Source: Ecdyonurus torrentis (taxonomy: Eukaryota > Arthropoda > Insecta > Ephemeroptera > Heptageniidae). From it: a DNA stretch of 64,000 bases. Positions 42,895 to 59,581 of the stretch are shown here, piece after piece (position 1 is the first letter of the stretch; each line of letters starts with the position of its first letter). The translations under genes were made by a program, and so were the position numbers. The stretch covers positions 38,628,601-38,692,600 of the forward strand of contig OX439129.1 of NCBI GenBank assembly GCA_949318235.1. The letters run 5' to 3'. The notes beneath the pieces are model-generated. The model was given only the letters and a program-made list of their open reading frames with translations, was not told the origin of the DNA and did not search any database.

Positions 42895-44345
42895 ATCAAT
42901 TAAACTACATAATATAAAAAAACTGCTCATAAATTTATTTTACAACACAACTGCATTATTTTATGTCCAACAATACTGTGTACCTGTAATACTAATTATA
43001 TTTTGTATGCCTAAAAATACATGCACAAAAGGAGATCTATAGTCACTTAATCTCCACCAGGACACAATATGCATGCTCATCTATAATTTAACTTAACCTA
43101 ATTATAAACTGTTTTTATAGTCTATTTGTAATTATTTTTCATTCTTTTTGTACATAAATACTGTAAAATAAGTATTAAATTACAATATTGTGTTTAGGTA
43201 ATCAGCGTCCGGCGTGATAATTATTAATATTTTTTATCAGTCCTCGTAAGAATCATACTAAAAACTTCGTCTTTTTTTCAGCTTCAAAATTTAAGTTAAT
43301 GTTGTTGTTTTTTTAGTAAAAAATATAATTTATATTTCTCATAATAGAAAATTTTGTAATAATTTTCACCGTAATTCAATATAAATTAATAATTTTCATC
43401 ATTAAAATTTTCATGATTTTGAGAGTAAATTTTAAAAATATACTGCATTTATTAATGATTTTTTTGCATGTAATGAATAATTTGCTTTGTAGATCTTCAT
43501 TTATATATATGTTAACCAAAGCGAGTGTTGTGTATTTTTTTAAAGAGCATAACGTGTTGGGGGATCTACTTTGACGTGTGTAAGATGTGAATTTTACTTT
43601 TCATACAAGATCAAATTGCGTTAGGATCAAACTTTTCGCATCCCCAATTTTTCATCTTTCGGCTGCCAACATATACATATTCAAATAATGGAAAACAAAA
43701 GGATATTTGTTGTAATGAAATAAACAAATTCTATTTTTTTAAGCCGTGAGTTTGCTTTTAATTGTGATGAAAGTAAAATTTGCCTGTATATATTTTAAAT
43801 TATTAGGTTATCATTTTCAGTCACAATTATGCTAAATTCTTAAAATGTAATCAAAATAAACAACATGTTTTAATGCAATTTTTTCCCTTGTACATGGAAT
43901 ATTATGATATAGTTAAACTTTAAAGGAAAAAACTTTGTCAGCAACATATTAATAAAATTTCTATCTCTAGTAAATCCATACATTTTATTCGTATTTATTT
44001 GAACCTATAAAGATATGATGACATAGCGAGATAAATATAAAAAATATCATATTGGTATGTTAGTAAGACCATCAGATCATTTTATAGTCGAAACTACTAT
44101 AATTTAACATTGAATAATCGTACTTAATAATATTTTTATGGTAACAATTTATTTTATTTCTATGTATTTTGGTAGGTTCACTGTTTTGTTTCTGATCCCC
44201 TGAAAACACGATTAGAAAAAATGTTGATGCAGATAAAACCTTATATATCGAGATTGGATATTATATTATATTGCTTTGCAAGCAACCCAAGTAAGACTTG
44301 ATTTCATTTTCTCTTTCGTATGAGTTGTTTTTCTAGATAGAAATG
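42895..44345. other. Gene-poor AT-rich sequence up to the gap
   Basis: Nothing recognisable on either strand. Confidence 0.65.
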
Positions 44346-44545
44346 NNNNNNNNNNNNNNNNNNNNNNNNNNNNNNNNNNNNNNNNNNNNNNNNNNNNNNN
44401 NNNNNNNNNNNNNNNNNNNNNNNNNNNNNNNNNNNNNNNNNNNNNNNNNNNNNNNNNNNNNNNNNNNNNNNNNNNNNNNNNNNNNNNNNNNNNNNNNNNN
44501 NNNNNNNNNNNNNNNNNNNNNNNNNNNNNNNNNNNNNNNNNNNNN
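44346..44545. other. Assembly gap (200 N)
   Basis: Exactly 200 undetermined bases, probably a scaffolding gap of nominal size. Confidence 0.99.
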
Positions 44546-45226
44546 TTATTAATGCTATCATCTTTTATACTTTCTTCATAGTATTTCTGAAAAGATATAA
44601 AACACAACTATGTAAAAATATAGTGTAATAGCATTGAAAGAGTTGCATTTTTGTTGTCGCTTTGGGTACACATGTTTTTCACCTATGTGTTCTCTTTACA
44701 TTTTGCCAAGTAACAGTGGCAAGCAGGCAAGCCGAAGGGGGTGAGGGATACTATATAGGGATGTGTGAGATATCTCTCGTGAGCAATTCTCGCGAGCACC
44801 GTTATGATAGGCATCGCTTCAACTAGACAAGTTATGCGAGTTGCATAACCAATTTCTTAAAGGGGGTGTGAGAGAAACATTTTATCATACAGAATATTTT
44901 GATTTATAATCTTGTAAAATTCTATATATTATAAATTTTATGTATTTATATTGGACGTTTACCTTTAAAACTTAAATTTATTTTATAATTTTTATTGATA
45001 CGTTTTTTGATAATGTGAGCAATTTTGTTATAATTTTATTTAAAGGAATAAGTTAAAGTTATTATTATTATTACTTTGTTACAGTATTATTACAATAAAT
45101 ATAAATCAAATCAATATTAAGATCTTATGTAAGATCTTGAAAGTTAAATAGTAATTTCACGTGGTTAAAAATAAGCACATACTTGTATCAGCAATAATTA
45201 TTTTGAATTATCTTCAAACATAACCG

Positions 45227-45258
<32 letters not shown>

Positions 45259-45459
45259 GCACCATATAAATCATATTCATATTAGCTTCATTTTATGCAT
45301 GAAGCTGTCTATTTAATCTAAATTATTATCAGACAATTCAAACTTCTTTTTTTTTTTTTTTTTTTTTTACTTTTATTAATTTAAATTTTTAAACTCATTC
45401 TGATACAACGAGATAAAAAAGCGAGATTGACCAGTTTGAATATAACACTTTATTTTTCT

Positions 45460-45510
<51 letters not shown>

Positions 45511-47315
45511 CTTTTTGTACTGAAATAGAAGTAATGGGTTAATTTTAACATGTGTGGCTTTTATTCCCCAGGCCACAATGTTTGTTGTTTAGGGAGCGGT
45601 ACAAAAGGAATATGGTTTATTATTTCAGCAACTCATGGAAGGTGTAAGTAAAGTTTATGAAACAAAAACAAACTAAATTTTTAATTATGATGAAAGATTT
45701 TTTTATTATCAAAATTTAAACAAAATATAAACAAATTGCAATTACATTAGAATTTTACTATTTAAAAAATTACAATCATAATTTTGTGTATTTCTTTAAT
45801 AAATTTAAATTCAGGGGGAAAAAGGGAACTGTACTTATTTTAATGTATTGTTTTGAATTTTAATAAAGTAAGATTATCATATTCGGAAGAGAAAAAAGAA
45901 AAAGTATTCTGCACACAATTGTATTTCCTTTATTATTTTTTTTTTGTATCCAATGTTAGGTGATTAAGTCTATTATATTTGCAAGCAGCAGTGGAGTTAG
46001 GTCACTGGTCAAATCCCCTTCCACATTTCCTGACCATCGTGTTGAAAATAAAAAGAACAACAGAAAATTATGCACCCCTATATTATAGCAGCAGTGAACT
46101 AGTTAGCACAATTTTTATTATTTAGTTATTTACCCATTGTATGTACAATTTTCTACTCTCTCTCTGTCTCTCTCTTCTACAACTATAATTTACAATGAGT
46201 TATGATTTCTATAGCTTCTATATGCATTAGTTTAGTTTTGTAGACGGAAAACAAAGCTGATTTTAAATCTCTGTTGTTGTTGTTTTTCCACTGGCTATAA
46301 ATTCAATTTCAAGCTTCCTCTTTCTTTCTTTTTTTTTTCTTTTTTTTTTTATTATTATTATTGTATTTTTTTATTATAACTTATTTTATTATTATTCCTA
46401 CTTTTACGTTGTTAAAATATATTTTATTTATAATATTTATTATAAAAAAAATATATTGTTTTGTATTTATTTATTATATATAATAGCAAGAAAAAGAACA
46501 TTTAAATCAGTAAAAATTATGACAATTTGTTCTGCTATACATAAAAAAAATGTTTATAAAGAATTATTTCTGTGTATACCAACATTTTATTTAAAAAATG
46601 TTATTTTAATTCTTGTATTGAATAATAGTTTTAAGCTCGTCATTAAGCTGCAATATGCTACAAATAAATTTTACTTTAATTAAAAGAGGAAACTTTTAAA
46701 TATTTTCAATTTTTAAAATGAAGGTTTATTATTATTATTATTATTATTATTTTTGAAGACATCAAGTATTATGAAGTTCTATTTTATTTTATAGCTTCTT
46801 AAAATTAGAGAATTTTTGGACATTGTGAGACTGAAGCGAGAGAGAGAGAGAGAGAGAGAGAGAATTCCAGTTAGAGTAATATAAATTTCTAGATAATATT
46901 TATTAATCATTTTTTTAATCTGTAAAAAAACTTTAAATGCACAAAAAAGTTTATAAAATTAAATATTACAGAAAATATGTAATAATTTATTATTAACTAA
47001 TAATGGATCGTTCTTGCAATACATAACAAAGAGCTATGTTATATATTTTTATTATTATTAATATTTTAGTTTCCTTAATATTGAACATTAAAATACCAAC
47101 AAGCTCTATAATGTACAAAAAATGAATAAAAAAAAAATGTTTTCATTCAAGTAAACTATCAGAAAATAAAGTCATTAAAGTTAAAAGTATTTTTGTGGCC
47201 TATTTAGCAAACACTTATAGAGAAACAACTTATTGTGAAGTGCATTTTATTAAATTTGCATAAATGTAAACAAAAAGAGTACGTCACTCACGGACTGGCA
47301 CTTAGTATGTAAGTA
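44546..47315. other. Gene-poor AT-rich sequence after the gap
   Basis: Contains T tracts at about 45231-45258, 45344-45368 and 45462-45510 and (GA)n at 46838-46862. A GC-richer patch at 44700-44870 shares GTTGCATAACCAAT with about 36089-36102. No gene seen. Confidence 0.65.
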
Positions 47316-47586
47316 CAGCTCTGGCCAAAAGTTCCCGAACGATTTGCATAGGCAACGTGCAACCACACTACACTTCTCCCAATACTAGTTCAAGCGGATA
47401 TCGTGTAATTAATAATGTAAAGTCAACTGTGATTGGCTAGTAGGTTTATAAACCGCTCTCTGATTGGTTTAGCACCGCGGATACAGCTTTTGGCGGGAAC
47501 GACCTTGTTTTGGCCAGAGTGTATGCTTTCTTTATGAGAAAACGCAGCGGCCGTCTGCCCCGTTCGGGAACTTTTGTCCAGAGCTG
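47316..47586. mobile_element. Tc1/mariner-type MITE (CAGCTCTGGCC family), long copy
   Basis: It is flanked by TA and has ends CAGCTCTGGCCAAAAGTT and mirror. At 271 bp it is more than twice the length of the copies at 7723 and 34176 and probably close to the parental non-autonomous form. It contains two GATTGG boxes, GGATACAGCTTTTGGCG and an internal second TTTTGGCCAGAG. Confidence 0.8.
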
Positions 47587-47643
47587 TACATTAAGAAAAA
47601 AAGTACTTAGCATGCACTTTTATATAATAACAGTGATGTGATG

Positions 47644-47687
<44 letters not shown>

Positions 47688-49149
47688 TTCATGTGCATTT
47701 ACGCAAAACTTCCTTTTAGTTTATTAAGACGTGAAGACGATATGCAAGTAGTAAGTACAATGCATGCTACTTAGCCCTCTATCTTGTGTTTACTTATGGG
47801 TTATTTTTTATTATTGCTCCTCTCACCGTAGAACAAAATAAATAAATTTAAAAATTAGTGTGTTGAGAGACTACATATATTTCTGCGAAAGAAAAATAAA
47901 ACGCGAAAAATTCAGCAAATGTACAAATCCTTTGGCATGATAGTTTTGAACATAAAAATCGTTAGTTAATATTATAACATTTGTAAATTATGTCAAAATC
48001 TAATAAACATTACGAGTAAAATTGAAATCAAATTAAACTATAAAGGCCATTTTTTTTTTTTTTTTTTTTTTTTAACTTGAAAACCAAAAATGTGATAACT
48101 TTTTATTTGGAGTGACACTTAAAAAAAAAAGAAAAAAAAATTCCGGCATTCTTCTTCAAAGAAAAGAGACTTTTTTCCTTCTTTTTTTCCGTCATCATCA
48201 CATACTTTTTATGTGTAGTATACACGACAAGCGTTATTGTCAATAGTCAATACATTTCTGTGACAGCAAAAATCTCTTCTTTTTGGTTCACACACAAAAA
48301 CTTCTATCAACATAAAAATAAAAATGACAGAAAAGAAACTTTAGCAATCGCTATGTGCCTGAAAATAAATTTAAAAATATATATTTTTTTATTCCAGAGA
48401 GTAACATTAAAATTCATATCAAAAGTTTTTAAAAGTAACGTCAGAAAAAAAAAATAGAAAAAAAAAGTTAGCTCCAGGGATTTGGAAAAAAAATCATCAA
48501 GTGACTGTCACGACATCTTTATTGTTTTCCAGTAAGTTTATCCTTTTGCATGCATACCTACCTGAAGGTAAGCTAAATAATTTTACACAAGGGAAATTAC
48601 ATTTATCCTAAATTTGACTTTATGTGTGCGGTCTTGCAAAAAGATATAATACTACCATGGGTGACTTTTGTATTCTATATAATAATATTATAACATCTCG
48701 ACATTACATGCAATATCATTCTACAATCTCAATTATTATTATTATACAACTATACTTGTATGTGCATGCATATAGCTATTTTTGTTAAACCTTTAAAAAA
48801 CAAAACATATATTTATGCAAGTCTTGTATATTAAAAATATTGCATAAAAGTAATAATATTTGTAAATGCAAAAGAAAAGTTTATAATATATTATGTTATT
48901 TCAAACTATTTTCTACACCTTCTGAGATATAATGTTTTTCTATTATTATGCCTGTATGGTGATGTTATGTGGAGATTTTAATTAAGAAGTTATACAGAAT
49001 TGTTATTACTTTTTTACTTTAGAAACTGAAAATATTCGGATATAAGTATATTTTAGTGCAAATAATATTTGTGTTCTATGTATTATTGCTTAATGAAAGC
49101 GCCCCATTTGTAGTGGTATTTTTAAGTACAATTTTTATTCCTATGTGCC
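47587..49149. other. Gene-poor AT-rich sequence
   Basis: Holds a T tract (47649-47683), another at about 48052-48073 and an A-rich patch at 48120-48140. No gene seen. Confidence 0.65.
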
Positions 49150-49402
49150 CAAGGTCCATATATGTATAAGAGGTTAGATGCTCCGGGAAACGTTTTAACC
49201 AAGGTCGCGCAGCTTAAAGGAATTCACCAAAGACGTCATATCACCGGGTGTATTTTTATTTTATTCACCTTATCAGTGACGTAACTGGTGAACGCTGGTG
49301 TACGGTATCGTATTGGCTTAGAATCAAGTACATCCATCACAAAATAAAATCAACTGCGCGAGTTTTGTGCTGCGCTCAACCTCTTTATTATAATGGACCT
49401 TG
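49150..49402. mobile_element. Inverted-repeat element (CAAGGTCCAT ends)
   Basis: CAAGGTCCATATATGTATAA at the left and TTATTATAATGGACCTTG at the right are mirrors, continuing as AGAGGTT/AACCTCT. The interior is GC-richer with CGTCATATCACCGGG and GTGACGTAAC. No ORF. Confidence 0.65.
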
Positions 49403-49738
49403 TTATATGTAAACTATCATGCAATAATCATATAAAATTAAATTTGATTCAAAATGCTTATAGCTTACAGAGAGTTGATCATTTGAGGCACATGTTAATG
49501 AGAGATTAACATTCTTTTTTTCTTCTTTCTTCTTATAACATTATGTAATATAACACGGGGTTCACATTGAGCCAAGGTGTAGATTAACATTATACATTGT
49601 GATTATTATGAGAGGTAGAAAGAAATATCACCTGTATTCTTTATTCTAACTTCATATACAACCATGGATAATTTCAACAAATTGTAACCATTTTACATAC
49701 AATAAATTCAAAATTGCATAGCAAGTTTGCATAATTAA

Positions 49739-50074
49739 AGGAATAGACCAGAGAAAAAACATAAGCATTTAAATCACAAAACACTTCATGAGATTTACAT
49801 AAATAACATTAGTTTGTCTCAAAACCCAACAGTAGCCCCGTAGCAGGGATCAGAAAATTTGATTCATGCAACCCGCACAACATTTTCTTACTAATTTTTG
49901 CATGTTTTTGACGTCATAAACATGAATTTTCACGGCAAATAGCATCTTTACAGTTTTTTCACGCTTTCTCATGGGTTACGCATTAACATTCTGGTAAAAA
50001 TTGTCATCAGTTTTGAAGATTCCATTTCGTGTTTATTCATTAAAAGCACATGTTGTTTTATATGGTCTATGGCT
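49739..50074. mobile_element. TTAA-flanked MITE, AGGAATAGACCA family, copy 1
   Basis: TTAA lies at 49735-49738 and 50075-50078, with ends AGGAATAGACCAGAG and TGGTCTATGGCT. The 336-bp body shares long blocks (GTTTGTCTCAAAACCCAACA, GATTCCATTTCGTGTTTAT) with the copy at 54539-54871. Non-coding. Confidence 0.85.
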
Positions 50075-50578
50075 TTAAGCAAGTGCTAAGCAGCGCTGTA
50101 ACTGAAAATATAAGGACGGAGGGAGTAAATGAAGTTTTATTAACAAAAATTATTGATTTTGCCTAATGAATTACAGCCTTCATATTCTGTGCCCAGCATA
50201 ATGCTAAACTTTCTCTCTGTCTCTCTCTTCAGTAGTGTTCTTCTGCATCATCCATTTTTTTTATGCTACACACAAAATGAATAAACATTTCTTTTCTTCT
50301 TTTTAATATTTTGTTTTGTGATTATCATTATGAAAGGGCTCACTAATGACTAAACTCTCGAGTTTCAAAATATTATGCTCTATGTTTTTTAATTATAAAT
50401 TATATTTTTCTTTTCTAAACATCAAGTTGGATTTTTTTTATTCAAGACACTCAACTAATGAGGAATAATTGAGTTAATAACGTTATTAAATATTTTTTTC
50501 TGTACAGTGGAATTTTAGCTCCAGATATATGAGTTTAGATTTGCCTAATAACAAATTAATGTTGATACGAAATTTTAA

Positions 50579-50618
50579 TTATATATATATTAATATATAT
50601 TATATATATATATATATA

Positions 50619-50665
<47 letters not shown>

Positions 50666-50678
50666 ATATATATATATT
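50579..50678. repeat. (AT)n microsatellite
   Basis: About 100 bp of AT repeats with a few phase slips. Confidence 0.95.
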
Positions 50679-50875
50679 TTAATACATAAATTTTGTATAA
50701 TATATTATATTATACTATATGTTTGAAAATTTAACATGGAGCGAGGTGACATGATGATAAAAATTCCTTATATGTCTTACCTTCTATAACACTATGGCAA
50801 GATGAAAAAAAAATTAAAACAATCATTCAACCTAGTTTTGAAGTACCACCTACAAGATACCACTCTTAGATTCAT

Positions 50876-50979
50876 ATGGAAAATATGTACCCACGTGACC
50901 GTACAGGGGAAAATATAAACAACAACAAAACACCTGACGAGGATGAGCCCCACCCCCTGCTGAGTCAGTCAACACGTCC
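50876..50979 (+). CDS. Possible orphan exon, weak candidate
   Basis: An open frame from ATG 50876 encodes a polar, acidic stretch (PDEDEPHPLLSQ) with a sorting-type dileucine. It reaches a good donor (CACGTCCG|GTGAGCAAG, exon end 50979). A plausible acceptor (CTCTTAG|ATTC) lies 9 nt upstream of the ATG. Codon content is less AT-rich than its surroundings. The family is not recognised and no partner exon was found. It could be a first coding exon of a membrane protein gene extending beyond the window, or chance. Confidence 0.25.
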
Positions 50980-51283
50980 GGTGAGCAAGAGTATGAAGAA
51001 AAAGGCAGACACAGCACAGTTTATATTTCTACATACGCCTTCGAAAACGTTACAATTTGTGTGTAAATAACATAAATATGTGTATAACTTTGTTTAAAAA
51101 ACTGTGAATTGAGCGTTTTTGACTTTTGTTAATTTATATCTAAAAGTAACAATTGGTGTTTTATGTTATATATATATATATTTATCGTCAAGTCCAGCAG
51201 CGAATGAAAGCCCAGTGTCATTTTGAAGGTAAGACAAAAATGATTATTTATCAGATGATGCGAACTGTTGGAAATTTAGACGT

Positions 51284-51779
51284 GGGGTTCCGCGCAAGAT
51301 GGGCGAGTGTTATGCATCGGAACCTATGCTGGTGCCTGTAAACTTTCCTATTGTGCCGTTAATTCTTGTCTTTCCGTCTTCCTCTTAACCACTACTCCTT
51401 TGTAAACCTATTGTCTTCGTTTCCACTAATTTGTTACTACCAGGCACCGGGCTTCATAGTCATTAAATCCATCTTCATAATCGTTCACCACGTGGAGTGC
51501 GTGCAGAGGAGGACATATTGACCATAGGTCATAGTTGATTGGGCGACATAGTTTCGCTCCGGGGCTCGTCTGCACACATTTACCACGGACCTTGGATGTG
51601 GACGTCTTTGGCCAGGACTTCTTCATAATCGGTTACTGTTCCGCCCAGATAGACGGAACGGTTTACATCTCGAGGAGGAGCCTCGACTGGTCAAATGACA
51701 TTCATGTGCATGTGACCCCACGTCCCACGGCACATGAAAGCGTGGGCCAGTAAAAAACGTTATATCAATCAATCAATAA
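51284..51779 (+). mobile_element. 5'-truncated LINE-like retroposon with (ATCA)n tail
   Basis: A 12-bp duplication AAATTTAGACGT lies at 51272-51283 and 51780-51791. The insert is GC-richer than its flanks and ends TATATCAATCAATCAATAAA, a short-repeat tail as left by target-primed reverse transcription in RTE/CR1/R1-like LINEs. An open stretch at about 51535-51750 does not match a reverse-transcriptase or endonuclease motif I recognise, so clade is not assigned. Confidence 0.7.
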
Positions 51780-51910
51780 AAATTTAGACGTAAGGAATCA
51801 ATGATTATGCCGCCCCAATGAAGTGGCGGTGACGGTAAATTGCATTTCTCCACCTTCTTGATTTGTGTAAGAACCAAAAATGCGTGTGTTTGTGTTCAAG
51901 TTAGACCTCT

Positions 51911-54538
<2,628 letters not shown>

Positions 54539-54871
54539 AGGAATAGACCAGAGAAAAACATAAGCATTTATATTACAAAACACTTGATGGGATTTACGCA
54601 TAAATAATATTAGTTTGTCTCAAAATCCAACAGTAGCAGTGATCAGAAAATTCGATTTATGCAACCCGCACAACATTTTCATAGTAATTTTTGTATATTT
54701 CTGACGTCATAAACATGTTTTCTCACGTAAATTGCATACTTAACAGTTTTTTCATGCTCTCTCGTGGGGCTACATTAGCATTCTGGTAAAAATTGTCATC
54801 AGTTTTGAAGATTCCATTTCGTGTTTATATTCATTAAAAAGCACACATCTTGTTTTATGTGGTCTATAGCT
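54539..54871. mobile_element. TTAA-flanked MITE, AGGAATAGACCA family, copy 2
   Basis: TTAA lies at 54535-54538 and 54872-54875. It is in the same orientation and of nearly the same length (333 bp) as the copy at 49739-50074, with scattered substitutions and small indels. The shared body includes GATTCCATTTCGTGTTTAT and GTAAAAATTGTCATCAG. Two independent TTAA sites argue for separate insertions rather than segmental duplication. Confidence 0.85.
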
Positions 54872-55510
54872 TTAATCATGCTAGCATCAACATATTTTTC
54901 CCCCCTTTTTCTTTTCATATTTCTATATAGAAGTTTCTTCTATAAATTAAGAATTTTACTTTAATTATGCACCAAAGTACCATTATATTAATTTGACGAA
55001 CAGAAGATAAAAATTTAATTATATATACACCTGCTTTAAAAATGTCAAAGGTTACAGAAATGTCACCGTGTCATTACAATGACTTTAGATCTATAAAATT
55101 ATTAACAACCCAATGTTTTATCTTGGAATAAATTACATTCTTTAACCTCAGCATATTATAATAATCGTATATTAAAAAATGATATGGCTTTCATTTAATA
55201 AGTTATTATTATATTATTCTAAAATATAAATTTTTAAAAATTAAAATCATAATATTACACCTGTGGGTTAATAAATTTTTGTATGATTCTTTTATACTCA
55301 CTTTGCTGACTTAATTTTGTAATTAAAATAAAACGATTAATTATATCAATTGCATAGTCTGTGCCTGGATTTCTTCTATTTTTTCATAATAATATTAATA
55401 AAGATGTAGATCATTTTTGCTATATTTATAAATGTTTGGTTTAAGTATTATTATTGATATCATAATATACTGTATGAGAAAAATATCGTAAAATTTGAAA
55501 GAGAGAAAGC

Positions 55511-55551
<41 letters not shown>

Positions 55552-56411
55552 GTAACTAAAATCTTCCCCACATTTCTGATAATAATGATTCGCAATTTAC
55601 ACTGCAAAATAATAAAATAATCTTATTTTTAGCTCTGCACCGTAGATTTTTTCTTATTTATTTATAATTAAAAATTTAATGGACAATTTGTTATATCATA
55701 TTACAGTCTTTAAGTCACATCTTAATATCCAAAACGTTCTCTTATAGAAACTAAAATATTAAATGAAATAGAAAAGAAGAAAAAAATGTTATATTAACAA
55801 GGAGTCAGAAATAATACAATACAAAAATTTAGAGACAAAAGTCGTATTAAAGGAATAAATATTTTATTTTTACATAAATTTATTATTGTACCTTTTATAT
55901 ATATCCTATAGCTTTAATAATAAAATATAGCATATCGTATTCTTGTCTCAAAATTGTATAGTTGTTTCCGTGTATTTAATACCCATTATTATTAAAGCGA
56001 AAGTCCGTACTTCATTATTATTATATAGCAACGTTCATTACTGACTCTCACTACTTGTATGAACGTAATAATGACCGATATTCGTTCAAAAGCATTGTAT
56101 ATACATACAGTATAATAATATACTATACAGGAATCATTATTGTTATTGTTTGTCACATTGAGCTCCACTATGTACGTACGTATAATAGGTATAGGTATAG
56201 ACAGGCCGTTATAATAATATTAATACTTATACGCACATAGGATCAGCTAAATTCGATTAAACTTTATGTTGTATACTATGGATAGTATTAGTATGATTAG
56301 GGGGAGGTTTTAGAATGATATATAGTGAAAAATATTTTGAGGTAAAATTATAACATGTATATAAAATAAAAATTTAAAACATTTTTTATTAAACTTATTT
56401 TAAATTTGATT

Positions 56412-56465
<54 letters not shown>

Positions 56466-58188
56466 TTTTCTTCTTCTTCTTCATATCTATCATAGATTAG
56501 ATAGCTTAAATTATTGTTTCTCAAGAAAAATATTAGAAATTATATTGAAAAAGTCAAAACAAACATTTATACACAACACTTTGCTCACTTCATATATTTT
56601 ATCATATTTAATTATTTATAGGTTAATTATTATAATTATTATTATAGGTTATTATTTGTTTTTAAATTAAATCTTCTATGTAGTATTTTATTGTGTATTT
56701 AAAACTATAAAAGTTGAAATAGTATGAAAAAGAACACTTGCATTGAAATTCTATAGTTTTACATACATACTGTATAATATCAATTTATCATATGAAATAG
56801 TGTCAATAAATAAAATTATAATGCTTTAAATGAAATACAACTTATATAATAGAGTATACACACAACAAAAAGTATTTAAATTAAAAATACAAAACACAGA
56901 ATGAAAAATAAGAGTGACAGTTACAAATACATATAAAATATACATATAACAATATATAATTTATTTTATAATTTAATGATTTTGCTAATTTAACAGAGAG
57001 AGAGAGAGAGAGAGAGAGAAATAAATGCAAAGCTAGCATAAAACATGATTGTTTAATTTCACTCGATTAATTTTATATTAAATAACTATACTCATATTTT
57101 ATTTAACTTATCTAACCATCATGAATGTCATTCTATATTATACATACATTTACAACCCTATTTTTTATTTCAATTTTTTTTTTTTTTTTTTGTATAAATC
57201 CATCAAAAAAACAGTACATGTATAAATATAATACTATAATAGTTTACGTATATTATATAGCATTTTTAGTAGGACATAAATTGTCATATGAATTAAAATT
57301 GGTTATACAAAAACATAGCAAAAAGTGAAAAAAAAAAAAAAAAAAAGTAACAAAAATCCGTTCTCATAAACAATCATTGTTATTTTTGTTTTAATAAAAT
57401 TTCAGGGAAAAAATAAAACTCACTGTAATTATTATTGTTTTATTATGCTTTTCGGTCAGCTTTTTTTATTTGATAAATGATAGAATTTAAAAACATTTAT
57501 TATTAAATTGTAAAAAACAATTAAATAAGGTACTTAAGTTTTATTTATTTTTATATATACTTATATTGGTAAATAAAACTTTTAATGTTTTATTTTCTCA
57601 ATAATTAAGTACAGTATATAGTTATAAAATTTGTGGTGTGTTGTATATGTGAAAATAAACTTATTATTACATGTAGGATAAAGTATAAAAGTAAGCTTTA
57701 AAATGGTTTATTTTTTAATTTATTTGTAAGTTTTACATTCTTGTGAGTTTTATGAGAGTACTTGTGCAACTATTTAAAAGAGAAGCTGGTTTTGTTTTTA
57801 AATTAAGTGAAATGTCATATATTTTAAAGTGTCATGCAGTATTTCATCAAAATATTTTATATGTTTTAACATTACATTCCTTTATACGAAATTATATAAA
57901 TTTGTAGATATATAATGTTTTTTTTTTTTTTTTTTTTTTTTTTAAAGCTTTGATGACTTTATTAGATTGCTTTGCTGTTTAATTACATTTCTGTCTGTGC
58001 AGATATATGCTTTAGGAAGGTATAAAGTAATAAAATAAATTAATAAAATATAAATTAGATTAATTAAATTATCAATCAAATTTAAAATAGTATGATGGAT
58101 TTTGGTTTTCTGTTTTGGTTGGAATGTTACATTTTAATACTGTTATACACACAAGTGTATAAATTTTAATTGATATCTTATACATTAA
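54872..58188. other. Gene-poor AT-rich sequence
   Basis: Contains (GA)n at 55512-55548 and about 56996-57019, (TA)n at 56417-56461, and T tracts near 57173-57191 and 57919-57943. No gene seen. Confidence 0.65.
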
Positions 58189-58495
58189 AGGCGTAGAACA
58201 CCTTGAACAAAAAAAAAATGTTTAATATCCTAACATGCCATCAACGTTGATTTGGACGGAGTCATTAATTTCTAATTTATTTGCCATTTACCAATTGGTA
58301 GCTGCGGGTTTATGACATCAGAGCTCACTACTCCACGCACGCGGAAACAGGTGAGCTGTGACGTCATAAACCCGCAGCTGCTATTTCGTGAATAAAAAAT
58401 AAATTAGAAATCAATGTCTCCGGTCCAATCAACGTTGATATTTAGGTATGTTAGGATGTTAGACAAGTTTTTGTTCACGCCGGTGTTCTACGCCT
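58189..58495. mobile_element. TTAA-flanked palindromic MITE (AGGCGTAGAACACC ends)
   Basis: TTAA lies at 58185-58188 and 58496-58499, and AGGCGTAGAACACC is exactly mirrored by GGTGTTCTACGCCT. Inner arms (ATCAACGTTGAT, TTTCTAATTTAT, GGTTTATGACATCA) also pair. A diverged relative is at 12135-12498. Confidence 0.9.
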
Positions 58496-58877
58496 TTAAG
58501 AATTAGTCCAATAACCTATTTATGAAATGTTATTAAATAAAGACAAAAAATATATATAAAAAGCGTTATTGTTACCAATAAAAAGATAGACATTAACGTA
58601 ATTTATCCTCATAACACGTGGTTCAAAGTGAATTGGAGGACATGAAGGAACCAGTTAAAAAAAAAACCAATAAATTTGGAAATTGATGTTAGCCCCTTGG
58701 TTGTATTCTTTAATATTTTTGTCAATAAAGACGATTAAATATTTGTTCTTTGCCTTTGAACAGCACACAGAATTTGGATAAGTTTGCATATTTTGTAACT
58801 CAATTAACTTGTCGATTCATCATAGTCAAGTCATGACATGTTGAATTGATAGTTGACAACTTAAATCAAAAGTATTA

Positions 58878-59028
<151 letters not shown>

Positions 59029-59581
59029 GGAGCAATTAAAACGATAAACATGAAAAAATTATGTGCTACTTAATTATCAGTACATTTTTGTCTGTCATTT
59101 TTTTTTCCTATTGTTCTAGGTATGAGATCAGATTCGTATACGTATGCATTATACACAAATTTATTAAAGAATTTATGCATGTTGATTGCTCTGTAATATG
59201 TTTCTATTTGAGAAATGACGAAACACTTTAGTTTTGCTCTGTGTATTGTAATTGAAAGTAGATTGGACTAAATTACACGACGATTTACCCTATTTCAAAT
59301 ATTCCCACAACGGTAGTTTTGAGTTTGGCTATTAAGAGTCCTAAATAATCTACGATATAAATTACACGTTTCATATAACTCCACGTTTACTTAATGTTAG
59401 TATGCTCTGTATGATTTTAGCGTAGTTTTATATTTTATCCTATTAGTAATAAATATTAATAATAATAAAATGTCACATTATATTTGCTACGATTTTTGTA
59501 AATATAATTTGTAAATAATTCCTTACAATTTTATACAGACGTAAAATTTTCCTCTTTTTTCGACTGTATTCTTTGGCATGG

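Noticed and set aside
44266..44607. Open frames spanning the N run
   Set aside because: Openness is produced by undetermined bases.
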